Part shown: one piece after another, positions 9,031-17,580 of the stretch
Position numbering within the stretch: position 1 is the first letter of the stretch
Layout: the number at the start of each line of letters is the position of its first letter
Program-made: the position numbers and the translations under genes
From: Cyanobium sp. CACIAM 14
Lineage (GTDB): Bacteria; Cyanobacteriota; Cyanobacteriia; PCC-6307; Cyanobiaceae
Assembly: GCA_000708525.1 (NCBI GenBank)
Contig: JMRP01000023.1
Location: 1 to 44,587, forward strand
DNA length: 44,587 bases
Direction: 5' to 3'
The notes under the pieces: generated by a model
Database searches by the model: none
Seen by the model: only the letters and a program-made list of their open reading frames with translations
What the model was told of the DNA's origin: nothing

Positions 9031-11052
9031 ATGACTCCTCTGAAGGCCCTCCGCGAGCAGCTGGGCAAGCTGCAGCGCCTGGCCCAGCCCTACTTCCTGC
9101 CGCTCGACGAGGGAAGTGGCGGCGGCGGCCAGTTCCTGCTTCTGCTGCTGGCCCTGCTGGCGGTGGTGGTGGGCCTCACCCTGCTGCTGCTCACCGGTGT
9201 GGTGGCCGCCACCGGCGCCTGGATCCCCGAGCTGCGCAGCCGTTTCCTGCCGGGTGTGCCCGAACAGGTGGCGGCGATCTGGAACGGTCCCATCGGGGTG
9301 GTGGTGATGGTGCTCTTCGCCGCCGGGCTGGCGGCGTTCGGGACTCTGCGGGGCAAGCTGCGCCAGGGGCGCTGGCTTCCCTGGGTGCTGCTGGGCGTGA
9401 TCGCTCTTCTGATCCTGGTGATCAACGGCATCAACGTCGGCATCAGCTTCATCGCCCGGAACATCGACAACGTTCTGGTGGCGTACAAGGAGGAGGAGTT
9501 CTGGAAGATCGTCGCGATCTACGCCTTCTGCCTGGTGCTGGCCCTGCCGATCCGCGCCATCCAGAGCTACTTGATCCCCAAGCTCGGCCTGCTCTGGCGG
9601 GAATGGCTGAGCGGCCGCATGCTCGGCCGCTATCTCACCAACCGGGCCTATTACGTCCTCAACCCCAACGACGAAACGGCCGAGGAGATCGACAACCCGG
9701 ACCAGCGGATCTCCCAGGACGCCGCCAGCTTCACGGCCACCAGTCTGAGCGTGACCGTGGAGATCATTTCCGCCCTGCTCACGTTCTTCAGTTTCATCAT
9801 TGTCCTCTGGAGCATCAACCAAACGCTGGCCCTCTGGTTGCTGGCCTATTCGGCCGCTGGCACGGCTCTGATCGTCATCGCCAGTCGCAAGCTGGTGAGC
9901 CTCAACTATCAGCAGCTGAAACTGGAGGCCGATTTCCGCTACGGCCTCGTCCACATCCGCGACAACGCCGAATCGATCGCCTTCTACCGTGGTGAGCAGC
10001 AGGAGCAGAAGGAGGGCGAACGTCGCCTGGACGGCGTCATCGTCAACTACAACCGGCTGATCATCTGGGAAGCCCTGATCAGCGTCATCCAGCGCTCCTA
10101 CGACTACTTCTCCCGCTTCCTGCCCTGGCTTGTGATCGCTCCGATCTACTTCGCCAAGGAGGTGGACTTCGGGGTCTTCGGCCAGGCCAGCATCGCCTTC
10201 TCCCAGGTGCTGTTCTCGGTGAGCTACATCGTCAACAACATCGACCGGCTGGCCGCCTTCTCCGCCTCCATCAGCCGTCTCGAGGGATTCCAGGGCAAGG
10301 TGGAGGCGATCAGTGCCGAGATGGCCGAGTTCGTGGCCGCCGAGCAGGCCTCCGCCGGAGGGGCCATGGGCGCGGCAGCTGGCTCCGTGCGGCCCGAATC
10401 CATTCTCGTGAGCCACGTGGATCTGGTGCCGCCCCGCACCAACCGTCTGCTGGTGCGCGACCTGAGCGTGGAGGTGACCGCCGATCAGCGGTTGCTGGTG
10501 GTGGGCCCCTCGGGCTGCGGCAAGACCTCCTTTCTGCGTCTGGTGAGCGGTCTGTGGCCTCCGGCCGCGGGCAGCGTGCAGCGTCCGCCCGTGGGCGAGC
10601 TGATGTTCATCCCCCAGAAGCCCTACATGCTGCTCGGAAGCCTGCGGGAGCAGCTCTGCTATCCCCAGCCGCCCGATCGCTTCAGCGACGACCAGCTCCG
10701 CCACGTCCTCGAGGAGGTGCGTCTGCACGAACTGGTGCGCCGCTACCCGGACCTGGACGTCAAGCAGGACTGGCCCCGGCTGCTCTCGCTCGGGGAGCAG
10801 CAGCGCCTCGCCTTCGCCCGGCTGCTGCTCAACTCCCCTCGCTTCGTGGTGCTCGACGAGGCCACCAGCGCCCTGGACGTGACCACCGAGAAGGCCCTCT
10901 ACGAGCTTCTGGTGAAGCGTGAGATGGCTTTCGTGAGTGTGGGTCACCGCCCTACCCTCACCGTGTACCACGACACGGTGCTCGAACTCAGCGGTGATGG
11001 CGGCTGGCGTCTGCTTCCGGCGGCCGGCTATACCTTTGGCCGCCAGGAGTGA
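9031..11052 (+). CDS. SbmA/YddA-like ABC transporter, fused permease and ATPase
   Basis: About 673 residues. The N-terminal ~420 residues have six or so membrane spans with the ABC_membrane_2 pattern (NIDNVLVAYKEEEFWK, QNPDQRISQDAASF-like DNPDQRISQD). The C-terminal domain has Walker A GPSGCGKTS, signature LSLGEQQRLAFAR, Walker B FVVLDEATSALD and the switch His in SVGHRPTL. The architecture matches half-size SbmA/BacA/ALD-type transporters; cyanobacterial members are fused to their ATPase. It probably works as a homodimer; substrate unknown (peptides, long-chain acyl or vitamins in relatives). ATG 9031 is preferred; a GTG at 9025 is two codons upstream. The next gene starts 4 bases after its stop. 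Confidence 0.88.
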   Translation: MTPLKALREQLGKLQRLAQPYFLPLDEGSGGGGQFLLLLLALLAVVVGLTLLLLTGVVAATGAWIPELRSRFLPGVPEQVAAIWNGPIGVVVMVLFAAGLAAFGTLRGKLRQGRWLPWVLLGVIALLILVINGINVGISFIARNIDNVLVAYKEEEFWKIVAIYAFCLVLALPIRAIQSYLIPKLGLLWREWLSGRMLGRYLTNRAYYVLNPNDETAEEIDNPDQRISQDAASFTATSLSVTVEIISALLTFFSFIIVLWSINQTLALWLLAYSAAGTALIVIASRKLVSLNYQQLKLEADFRYGLVHIRDNAESIAFYRGEQQEQKEGERRLDGVIVNYNRLIIWEALISVIQRSYDYFSRFLPWLVIAPIYFAKEVDFGVFGQASIAFSQVLFSVSYIVNNIDRLAAFSASISRLEGFQGKVEAISAEMAEFVAAEQASAGGAMGAAAGSVRPESILVSHVDLVPPRTNRLLVRDLSVEVTADQRLLVVGPSGCGKTSFLRLVSGLWPPAAGSVQRPPVGELMFIPQKPYMLLGSLREQLCYPQPPDRFSDDQLRHVLEEVRLHELVRRYPDLDVKQDWPRLLSLGEQQRLAFARLLLNSPRFVVLDEATSALDVTTEKALYELLVKREMAFVSVGHRPTLTVYHDTVLELSGDGGWRLLPAAGYTFGRQE

Positions 11053-11056
11053 ACCG

Positions 11057-11251
11057 ATGAGCGACCCCTCGCCGACGACCCCAGCGCCACCCGCCACCAG
11101 TGCCACCACCGGAGATGTGCCAGCGTTCGGCTGGAGCGGCTATGCGGAGCGGGTCAACGGCCGTTTCGCCATGGTGGGGTTTGCGGCCGTGCTGCTGATC
11201 GAGGCCCTCAGCCACGACACCTTCCTGCACTGGGCCGGCCTGGTGCCCTGA
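11057..11251 (+). CDS. hli: High-light-inducible protein (one-helix LHC-like)
   Basis: 64 residues. The chlorophyll-binding helix reads ERVNGRFAMVGFAAVLLIE, the ExxNGRxAMxGF signature of Hlip/SCP proteins, preceded by a Pro/Thr-rich N-terminus and FGWSGYA. These single-span thylakoid proteins bind chlorophyll and carotenoid and protect photosystem II assembly under excess light. ATG at 11057 lies 4 bases after the ABC transporter stop, so the two are probably co-transcribed; that would tie expression of the transporter to light stress, an inference. Confidence 0.93.
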   Translation: MSDPSPTTPAPPATSATTGDVPAFGWSGYAERVNGRFAMVGFAAVLLIEALSHDTFLHWAGLVP

Positions 11252-11286
11252 GCTCTCCCGGCCCGGTGTCCCGCTCAGGGCAAATC

Positions 11287-11802
11287 TCAGGGCACATCGA
11301 TGAGGTCCACCTGCCCCTGGCCCTCGCGGCTCACCTCCACCGCCAGTTCCCTGCCATCGGCCCGCAGAGCCACCCGGCGCGGTACCCCCGGCGGTTGCAG
11401 CACCACCGGCTGCAGGGCCATCAGGTTGCGCCGGTAGAGCACCAGTTCGGTGCGCCCCTCCAGCTGCCGCACCACCGCCAGCCGTTCGCCGCGGGCGTCC
11501 ACCGCCACGCTCAGCGGCTGCGCGTCGGGTCGCTCCAGGCCCGGCAGGGGTACCGGCTGCTGCCGGTTCAGATCCACCAGTTCGATCCGGTCGCGACCGT
11601 CCCTGCTGACGATCAGGGCCAGCCAGTCTCCCGCCAGGGAGGGGGCCGCGGCGGGCCCTGCCGCCTCCAGGCGCCGGTTCAGGCCCACCAGGGGCCGGGG
11701 CATCGGGGCCAGGCAGCCGGCCAGCAGCAGCGGCAGTGCCAGGGTGCCCGCTCTGAGCACCCCGACGGCCAGGGCCCTCCTGTCGCCGCCCGGGCCCCTC
11801 AT
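11287..11802 (-). CDS. Lipoprotein with TolB-like repeat, second of a pair
   Basis: 171 residues. An N-terminal signal with lipobox LLLAGC (Cys near residue 27) marks a lipoprotein. The mature part holds beta-propeller-like repeats (SLAGDWLALIVSRDGRDRIELVDL, SVAVDARGERLAVVRQ, RVALRADGRELAVEVS) resembling TolB/WD-40-like strands. It is too short for a full propeller. Its ATG overlaps the stop of the upstream lipoprotein in an ATGA, and the two share architecture, so they probably form one propeller or complex together. Function unknown. Confidence 0.7.
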   Translation of the reverse strand: MRGPGGDRRALAVGVLRAGTLALPLLLAGCLAPMPRPLVGLNRRLEAAGPAAAPSLAGDWLALIVSRDGRDRIELVDLNRQQPVPLPGLERPDAQPLSVAVDARGERLAVVRQLEGRTELVLYRRNLMALQPVVLQPPGVPRRVALRADGRELAVEVSREGQGQVDLIDVP

Positions 11803-12392
11803 GGCCCGGCTTCCCCTGGGCCCGTCACCGGCAGGCCGGCGGGCAGGTCGGGCTCCAGGAGCACACTCAGGTCGAAGAGCTGCACCCGCGAGCGGCCGCC
11901 CCCTTCCAGGGCGATGGCGATGCGACGGCCGTCGGGGGCCAGGCTGAGCCGCTCCGGCACCAGTTCGCCCGGCAGGGGCAGGCGGTGCAGGCGGCCGGTG
12001 GCCCGGTCCTCGATCACCACCTGCCGCTGGGGCCCCTGCTGCACGATCAGGGCCAGATAGCGTCCGTTCCAGCTGAGGGAGGGGGAGCGGTGCGGCTGCT
12101 GCCGCCGCAGCTGGCGCAGGGGCAGGATCGCTCCCGAGGGTTGCTCCTGCAGCAGCACCGTGTCGCCCATGTCGCGGCGCACCACGGTCGCCAGCACCCG
12201 GCCATTGCCGCTCAGGGCCGGATCCAGGCGGTCGACGCTGCCCCAGCCCACCGGCCCGGCGCTGCGCCGACCCCAGCCCCAGCTGCCGCATCCGCTCAGC
12301 AGGAGCGACAGCAGCCCACAGGCCAGGACGGTCAGGGACCGCGGGTCTGGAGGGCCGGTGCGGCGTGGGCGGCTTGCGGGCTGGGCGGTCAG
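11799..12392 (-). CDS. Lipoprotein with TolB-like repeats, first of a pair, start uncertain
   Basis: The certain part runs from about 12335 down to the stop at 11799. The segment LACGLLSLLLSGC is a lipobox with the modified Cys encoded at 12288-12290. Downstream are propeller-type strands (DPALSGNGRVLATVVRR, SLSWNGRYLALIVQQ, SLAPDGRRIAIALEG). No ATG, GTG or TTG occurs in frame upstream of the lipobox: the nearest is a GTG at 12251, which would delete the signal. CTG at 12392 or 12335 are the best candidates; I chose 12392 because it supplies the basic n-region RPRR. Its stop overlaps the next lipoprotein start. Possibly an extracytoplasmic assembly pair; function unknown. Confidence 0.6.
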   Translation of the reverse strand: MTAQPASRPRRTGPPDPRSLTVLACGLLSLLLSGCGSWGWGRRSAGPVGWGSVDRLDPALSGNGRVLATVVRRDMGDTVLLQEQPSGAILPLRQLRRQQPHRSPSLSWNGRYLALIVQQGPQRQVVIEDRATGRLHRLPLPGELVPERLSLAPDGRRIAIALEGGGRSRVQLFDLSVLLEPDLPAGLPVTGPGEAGP

Positions 12393-12409
12393 CGGGTCAG
12401 TTGTTGGAG

Positions 12410-13411
12410 TCAGTCGTCGAAACGGGAACTGTTGTCCCGGGGGGCCGGCTGGCCGGCGGGGGGGGCGCCCGGCGCAGTTGGGCCGCCGCCAGCAGCCGGG
12501 CGGGGGCGTCCACTGGTCATCGGCGTGAAGTCCGCATCGCTCACTTCATCGGAAGCGCTGCGATCGGAAGCGGCGCGGCCGCCGGGGCGGATCGGCGTGC
12601 CCATGGGAGCTCCCTGGGGGGTTGCCCGGCTGGGCTCGCGGCCGGCAGGACCGGAGGCTCCCTCCGGTCCGCTGGGCCGGCGGCTGGAGCGGGGCATGGT
12701 GTCGGCGCTGGCCACCGGGCGGCTGCCCCGGCGAGGTTCCGGGCCGCTGTCCCGTTCCCGGCGGCGGGCACCGAAATCGGGCGTCTGGGCGCGGCTGCGG
12801 CCACCGGCGTTGTAGCGGCCGGCCAGCCGGTCGGGGGCGTCGTCGGTTGGGAAATCCCTGGCCGGTCGGCCGGAGGAGCGCTCGCTGCGCCTGTCGTCCC
12901 AGTCCTCGGATTCGTCGCGGCGGCTGGCCGCCCGCTCGGGAATGGCGGCCCGGCTGGGGCGACGTGGCCGGTAGAAGTCGTCCTCGGGCTCTGAGCGGGA
13001 GGGAATGCGCCGGCGCAGGGGCTCGGGTTCGTCGAAACGGTCGGGCTCATCGTCCCAGGTGCGGCCGCCACCGAGGCCGCCGCGGGGCCGGAACGGAGCA
13101 GGGGGTTCCTCGTCGTCGAAGTAGGAGGAGCGGCGCGCCTGTTCGGTGGTCACCCCGCGCAGGCGCACACTCTCGTAGGCGAAGAAGACGGTGGTGCCCG
13201 CCAGCAGGAACTGGCCGAACTGCAGGATCGGGTCGAGGCGCCAGCCCTGGAAGAAGAGGATGCCGCCACAGAGCAGGCCGATGGCGGCGAAGAAGACGTC
13301 GTAGTCACGCGCCAGAGCCGGCTTGAAGCTCCTCATGAAGTAGAGGAAGGCTCCGCCGACAGCCAGCACGATGCCGACGATGCTGGCCCAGTTGAGGCTG
13401 GCGTTGACCAC
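12410..13411 (-). CDS. ycf66: Ycf66 family protein with long charged tail
   Basis: 333 residues. The first ~100 form the Ycf66 domain: SLNWASIVGIVLAVGGAFL, then two more hydrophobic spans (VFFAAIGLLCGGILFF and QFLLAGTTVFFAYESV). Ycf66 is a conserved cyanobacterial and plastid-encoded membrane protein of unknown role. The remaining ~230 residues are a low-complexity tail rich in Arg, Asp, Glu, Ser, Pro and Gly with repeated RRPS/GRPARD-like units, almost certainly disordered; plastid forms are much shorter. The gene follows psbX on the same strand after a strong hairpin. Confidence 0.88.
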   Translation of the reverse strand: MVNASLNWASIVGIVLAVGGAFLYFMRSFKPALARDYDVFFAAIGLLCGGILFFQGWRLDPILQFGQFLLAGTTVFFAYESVRLRGVTTEQARRSSYFDDEEPPAPFRPRGGLGGGRTWDDEPDRFDEPEPLRRRIPSRSEPEDDFYRPRRPSRAAIPERAASRRDESEDWDDRRSERSSGRPARDFPTDDAPDRLAGRYNAGGRSRAQTPDFGARRRERDSGPEPRRGSRPVASADTMPRSSRRPSGPEGASGPAGREPSRATPQGAPMGTPIRPGGRAASDRSASDEVSDADFTPMTSGRPRPAAGGGPTAPGAPPAGQPAPRDNSSRFDD

Positions 13412-13459
13412 GGCGGTTCACCCGGGCGACGGCCACCACTGTAGGGACCGTTGCAGGGA

Positions 13460-13489
13460 CCCCCCAGGGGTGGCGCCGGACCTGGGGGG
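13460..13489 (-). terminator. GC-rich hairpin between psbX and ycf66
   Basis: A perfect 9-base-pair stem CCCCCCAGG / CCTGGGGGG with a 12-base loop, 11 bases past the psbX stop. There is no U-tract after it, so it may be a partial terminator or an mRNA-stabilising end that lets abundant psbX mRNA be cut from ycf66. Confidence 0.5.
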
Positions 13490-13500
13490 AGACGGTGGCT

Positions 13501-13623
13501 TCAGAGACGCCGGTCGACCTGGTCGTTCTGGCTGATCAGGAACAGGGCTACGGAGATGGGAACCACGACGATCACCGCACCCCAGACGAGGCTGCTGAGG
13601 AAATTGGCGAGGGAAGGTGTCAT
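13501..13623 (-). CDS. psbX: Photosystem II protein PsbX
   Basis: 40 residues starting [19 protein letters not shown], one transmembrane helix, ending [10 protein letters not shown]. This matches cyanobacterial PsbX, a low-molecular-weight PSII subunit near cytochrome b559 that influences QB turnover. The gene lies upstream of ycf66 on the same strand, a neighbourhood seen in other picocyanobacteria. A TAGGAT box 30 bases upstream is a likely -10. Confidence 0.95.
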   Translation of the reverse strand: MTPSLANFLSSLVWGAVIVVVPISVALFLISQNDQVDRRL

Positions 13624-13652
13624 GGCGGGCGTTCGCACGGAAAGCTCGGGCG

Positions 13653-13658
13653 ATCCTA
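13653..13658 (-). promoter_or_regulatory. Candidate -10 element of psbX
   Basis: Reads TAGGAT on the minus strand, 30 bases before the psbX ATG. Confidence 0.45.
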
Positions 13659-13677
13659 GGCAGGGGTGGCGGCTGCC

Positions 13678-13683
13678 TACGAT
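13678..13683 (+). promoter_or_regulatory. Candidate -10 element of the YggT gene
   Basis: TACGAT, 26 bases before the GTG start at 13709; together with the psbX box it makes an 85-base divergent promoter region. Confidence 0.4.
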
Positions 13684-13708
13684 CGGGATCTTCCCCGCTT
13701 AGAGCTTT

Positions 13709-14038
13709 GTGACGGCCCTGGCCCTTCCCGCACTGGCGCCGCTGGCCCTGGCGCACCTCGTCATGGGGCTGGTCCTGGCGGGCTGGACCCTGCTGTTCCT
13801 GTTCCGGATCGTGCTCACCTGGTACCCCCAGGTGGACCTCTCCAAGGGCCTGATGCGGCTGGTGGGCATCCCCACCGAACCCTTCCTCGCCCCCACCCGG
13901 CGTCTGATCCAGCCCATCGGCGGGGTGGACGTGACCCCGGTGGTGTGGGTGGGACTGATCTCTCTGCTGCGGGAACTGCTGGTGGGCCAGCAGGGCGTGC
14001 TCACCCTGGCCCTGCTGCGCAGCCAGGCCGTCGGCTGA
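13709..14038 (+). CDS. YggT/Ycf19 family membrane protein
   Basis: 109 residues with two hydrophobic spans and the YGGT core: RIVLTWYPQVDLSKGLMRLV, PTEPFLAPTRRLIQPIGGVDVTPVV. The family is linked to thylakoid organisation, nucleoid distribution and osmotic resistance in cyanobacteria and plastids. The start is GTG 13709. It ends 6 bases before the convergent accC stop, with no room for a separate terminator. Confidence 0.88.
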   Translation: MTALALPALAPLALAHLVMGLVLAGWTLLFLFRIVLTWYPQVDLSKGLMRLVGIPTEPFLAPTRRLIQPIGGVDVTPVVWVGLISLLRELLVGQQGVLTLALLRSQAVG

Positions 14039-14044
14039 GCCGAT

Positions 14045-15394
<1,350 letters not shown>

Positions 15395-15555
15395 CCGCGC
15401 AGGTCCGGGCGACGAGGGCAGGGGTGGGGACGACCGTGCCGGGGCGGACTGTATCAGCGCTCCATCAGGGCTCAGCGGCGGCCTCTCCGCCCGCTCTCCC
15501 GGTCTCCCTCCCTGGCCGTCCGGCAGGGACCGTGGGGCCGGGGGGAGCCTGTGCG

Positions 15556-15561
15556 TATATT
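15556..15561 (+). promoter_or_regulatory. Candidate -10 element of tRNA-Leu
   Basis: TATATT, 37 bases before the tRNA 5' end, in an otherwise GC-rich stretch. Confidence 0.45.
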
Positions 15562-15598
15562 GCTCAGTCGGTGAGGGGCCATTCCCCGAGCCAGCCAC

Positions 15599-15680
15599 GC
15601 GGATGTGGTGGAATTGGTAGACACGCACGTTTGAGGGGCGTGTGGCTTCGGCCTTGCGAGTTCAAGTCTCGCCATCCGCA
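15599..15680 (+). tRNA. trnL: tRNA-Leu (anticodon GAG)
   Basis: Full class II cloverleaf of 82 bases. Acceptor GCGGATG pairs CATCCGC with discriminator A. D arm GTGG-AATTGGTAGA-CAC; anticodon stem CACGT/GCGTG with loop TTGAGGG, anticodon GAG at loop positions 3-5; a long variable arm (GCTTCGGC); T arm GCGAG-TTCAAGT-CTCGC. CCA is not encoded. It reads CUC/CUU codons. Confidence 0.95.
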
Positions 15681-15715
15681 TTTCTTCTTTCCGCTCCCCG
15701 GAACCCCCGGCCCCG

Positions 15716-17050
15716 TTGACCCCACCGTCGCCGGTCTCCGATCCACCCGCTTCCCATCCGCTCCCTGCGGTGCTTCCTGCCGGCGACGCTTCCGATGGCG
15801 AGGCGGCCCAACCGCCGGCCTGCGCGATCGTGCTGGTCAGCAACGGTCCCGGTGAGCTGAGCACCTGGGTCCGCCCCCTGGCCGAGCGGCTCCATGCCCT
15901 GCAGCCCCTGAGGCCACGGGATCCTCGGGCCGCCTGCGCTCTGCGGCTGGTGCTGGTGCCCTGTCCGAACGCCACCGGCCAGGAGCATCGGGTGGCCCGT
16001 GACTGGGGCCTGTTCGAGCGGGTGCTACCCGCCGCCCGCTTCTGGTGGCTGCTGCTGCGTCCCCGCCGCCACGGCCCCTGGCCTGCCCGGGGGGTGGTGG
16101 TCTTCCTGGGGGGCGACCAGTTCTGGACCGTGCTGCTCTCGGCCCGGCTGGGCTACCGCCACCTCACCTATGCCGAGTGGGTCGCCCGCTGGCCGCGCTG
16201 GAACGACCGCATCGCGCTGATGGGGCCCGCCGCCGCCGGACGTCTGCCCCGCCGCTGGCGGCAGCGGGCCATGGTGGTGGGCGATCTGATGGCAGATCTC
16301 TCCGACCAGGCCCGCCAGGACGAGCCGCTTCCGGCCGGCGACTGGGTGGCGCTGCTGCCCGGCTCGAAGCGGGCGAAGCTGCTGGTGGGTGTGCCGTTTC
16401 TGCTCGAGACCGCCGACCGGCTGGCGGCCCTGCGGCCCGGCAGCCGGTTCCTCCTTCCCGTCGCTCCCACCACCTCGGTGCGGGAACTGCTGGCCTACGG
16501 CGGCCCGGCCAATCCCCTGCTCCGAGGGCGAGCGGTCGGGGAGCCCCGGCTGCAGGACGGCGAACTGATCACGCCGGCGGGCACACGGATCCGTCTGCTG
16601 GAGCGTCATCCCGCCCATGGGGCCCTCAGTCAGTGCACCCTGGCGCTGACCACGGTGGGAGCCAACACTGCCGAACTGGGGGCCCTGGGGGTGCCGATGA
16701 TCGTGCTCGTGCCCACCCAGCATCTGGAGGTGATGCAGGCCTGGGACGGCTGGATGGGCCTGCTGGCCCGCCTGCCCCTGCTGCGCCGACTGGTGGGTGT
16801 GGCCCTCACGGCCTGGCGCATGCGCCACCGCGGCTTCCTGGCCTGGCCCAACATCTCGGCCGGTCGTGCGGTGGTGCCCGAGCGGGTGGGGCCGATCGAA
16901 CCGGCCCAGATCGCCGCCGAGGCCGCCGACTGGCTGGACCATCCGGAGCGTCTGGCGGCCATGGCCGATGACCTGCGCAGCCTGCGGGGTGCCCCGGGGG
17001 CGGTGGCGGCGGTGGCCGCGATGGTGCGGGGCCTGCTGCCGCCCGCCTGA
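15716..17050 (+). CDS. LpxB-like (lipid-A-disaccharide synthase-related) glycosyltransferase
   Basis: Up to 444 residues, beginning at a TTG 35 bases after tRNA-Leu; the first ~35 residues are low-complexity, so a later start is possible. The body resembles LpxB: VLVSNGPGELSTWVRPLAE near the N-terminus, ALLPGSKRAKL in the middle, and TTVGANTAELGALGVPMIVLVPTQ in the second GT-B lobe. It is the cyanobacterial LpxB-related group rather than a clear LpxB itself, so the product may be another lipid-linked sugar. The tandem position after a tRNA could mean read-through, but it may have its own promoter. Confidence 0.75.
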   Translation: MTPPSPVSDPPASHPLPAVLPAGDASDGEAAQPPACAIVLVSNGPGELSTWVRPLAERLHALQPLRPRDPRAACALRLVLVPCPNATGQEHRVARDWGLFERVLPAARFWWLLLRPRRHGPWPARGVVVFLGGDQFWTVLLSARLGYRHLTYAEWVARWPRWNDRIALMGPAAAGRLPRRWRQRAMVVGDLMADLSDQARQDEPLPAGDWVALLPGSKRAKLLVGVPFLLETADRLAALRPGSRFLLPVAPTTSVRELLAYGGPANPLLRGRAVGEPRLQDGELITPAGTRIRLLERHPAHGALSQCTLALTTVGANTAELGALGVPMIVLVPTQHLEVMQAWDGWMGLLARLPLLRRLVGVALTAWRMRHRGFLAWPNISAGRAVVPERVGPIEPAQIAAEAADWLDHPERLAAMADDLRSLRGAPGAVAAVAAMVRGLLPPA

Positions 17051-17099
17051 GGTCACGGGCCTGAGGCCTCGCCCACCCGGGCCGCCCGCCGGCGCTGGA

Positions 17100-17105
17100 T
17101 AGGAT
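17100..17105 (+). promoter_or_regulatory. Candidate -10 element of msrB
   Basis: TAGGAT, 32 bases upstream of the msrB ATG. Confidence 0.45.
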
Positions 17106-17136
17106 TCCACCCTCAGGTTCCCCGGGGTTGGCCACC

Positions 17137-17562
17137 ATGCAGCAGAGCGATGCCAGCGGTGCCGAGCGGTCGGCGGAGACCCTGCCCGATGACGACGAGT
17201 TGCGGCGGCGGCTGACTCCCGAGCAGTACCGGGTCGCACGGCAGGGAGGCACTGAACGGGCCTTCACGGGCGCCTACTGGAACAACAAGGCCACCGGGAT
17301 GTATCACTGCGTCTGCTGTGGCAGCGAGCTGTTCAGTTCCGCCGCCAAGTTCGATTCGGGCACCGGCTGGCCCAGTTTCTGGGAGGGGGTCAGCACCGGC
17401 GCGATCACCACCCATCCCGACCGTTCCCACGGCATGGTGCGCACCGAGATCCGCTGTGCCCGCTGTGACGCGCACCTCGGGCATGTCTTCGATGACGGCC
17501 CCGCCCCCACCGGGCAGCGCTACTGCGTCAACTCGGCCTCGCTGCGATTCGAGGAGCGCTGA
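17137..17562 (+). CDS. msrB: Peptide-methionine (R)-S-oxide reductase MsrB
   Basis: 141 residues. Zinc cysteines in two CxxC pairs (C58/C61 in [11 protein letters not shown]107/C110 in [10 protein letters not shown]); the catalytic cysteine is C130 in RYCVNSASL; the substrate pocket segment is SGTGWPSFW and the conserved RTEIRC and GHVFDDGP are intact. It reduces methionine-R-sulfoxide in proteins, useful in an oxygen-evolving cell. ATG 17137 was chosen over an in-frame TTG three codons upstream. It converges with the PRC-barrel gene; a small GGGGA/TCCCC hairpin (17566-17579) lies between them. Confidence 0.95.
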   Translation: MQQSDASGAERSAETLPDDDELRRRLTPEQYRVARQGGTERAFTGAYWNNKATGMYHCVCCGSELFSSAAKFDSGTGWPSFWEGVSTGAITTHPDRSHGMVRTEIRCARCDAHLGHVFDDGPAPTGQRYCVNSASLRFEER

Positions 17563-17580
17563 GTCGGGGAGCCTTCCCCC

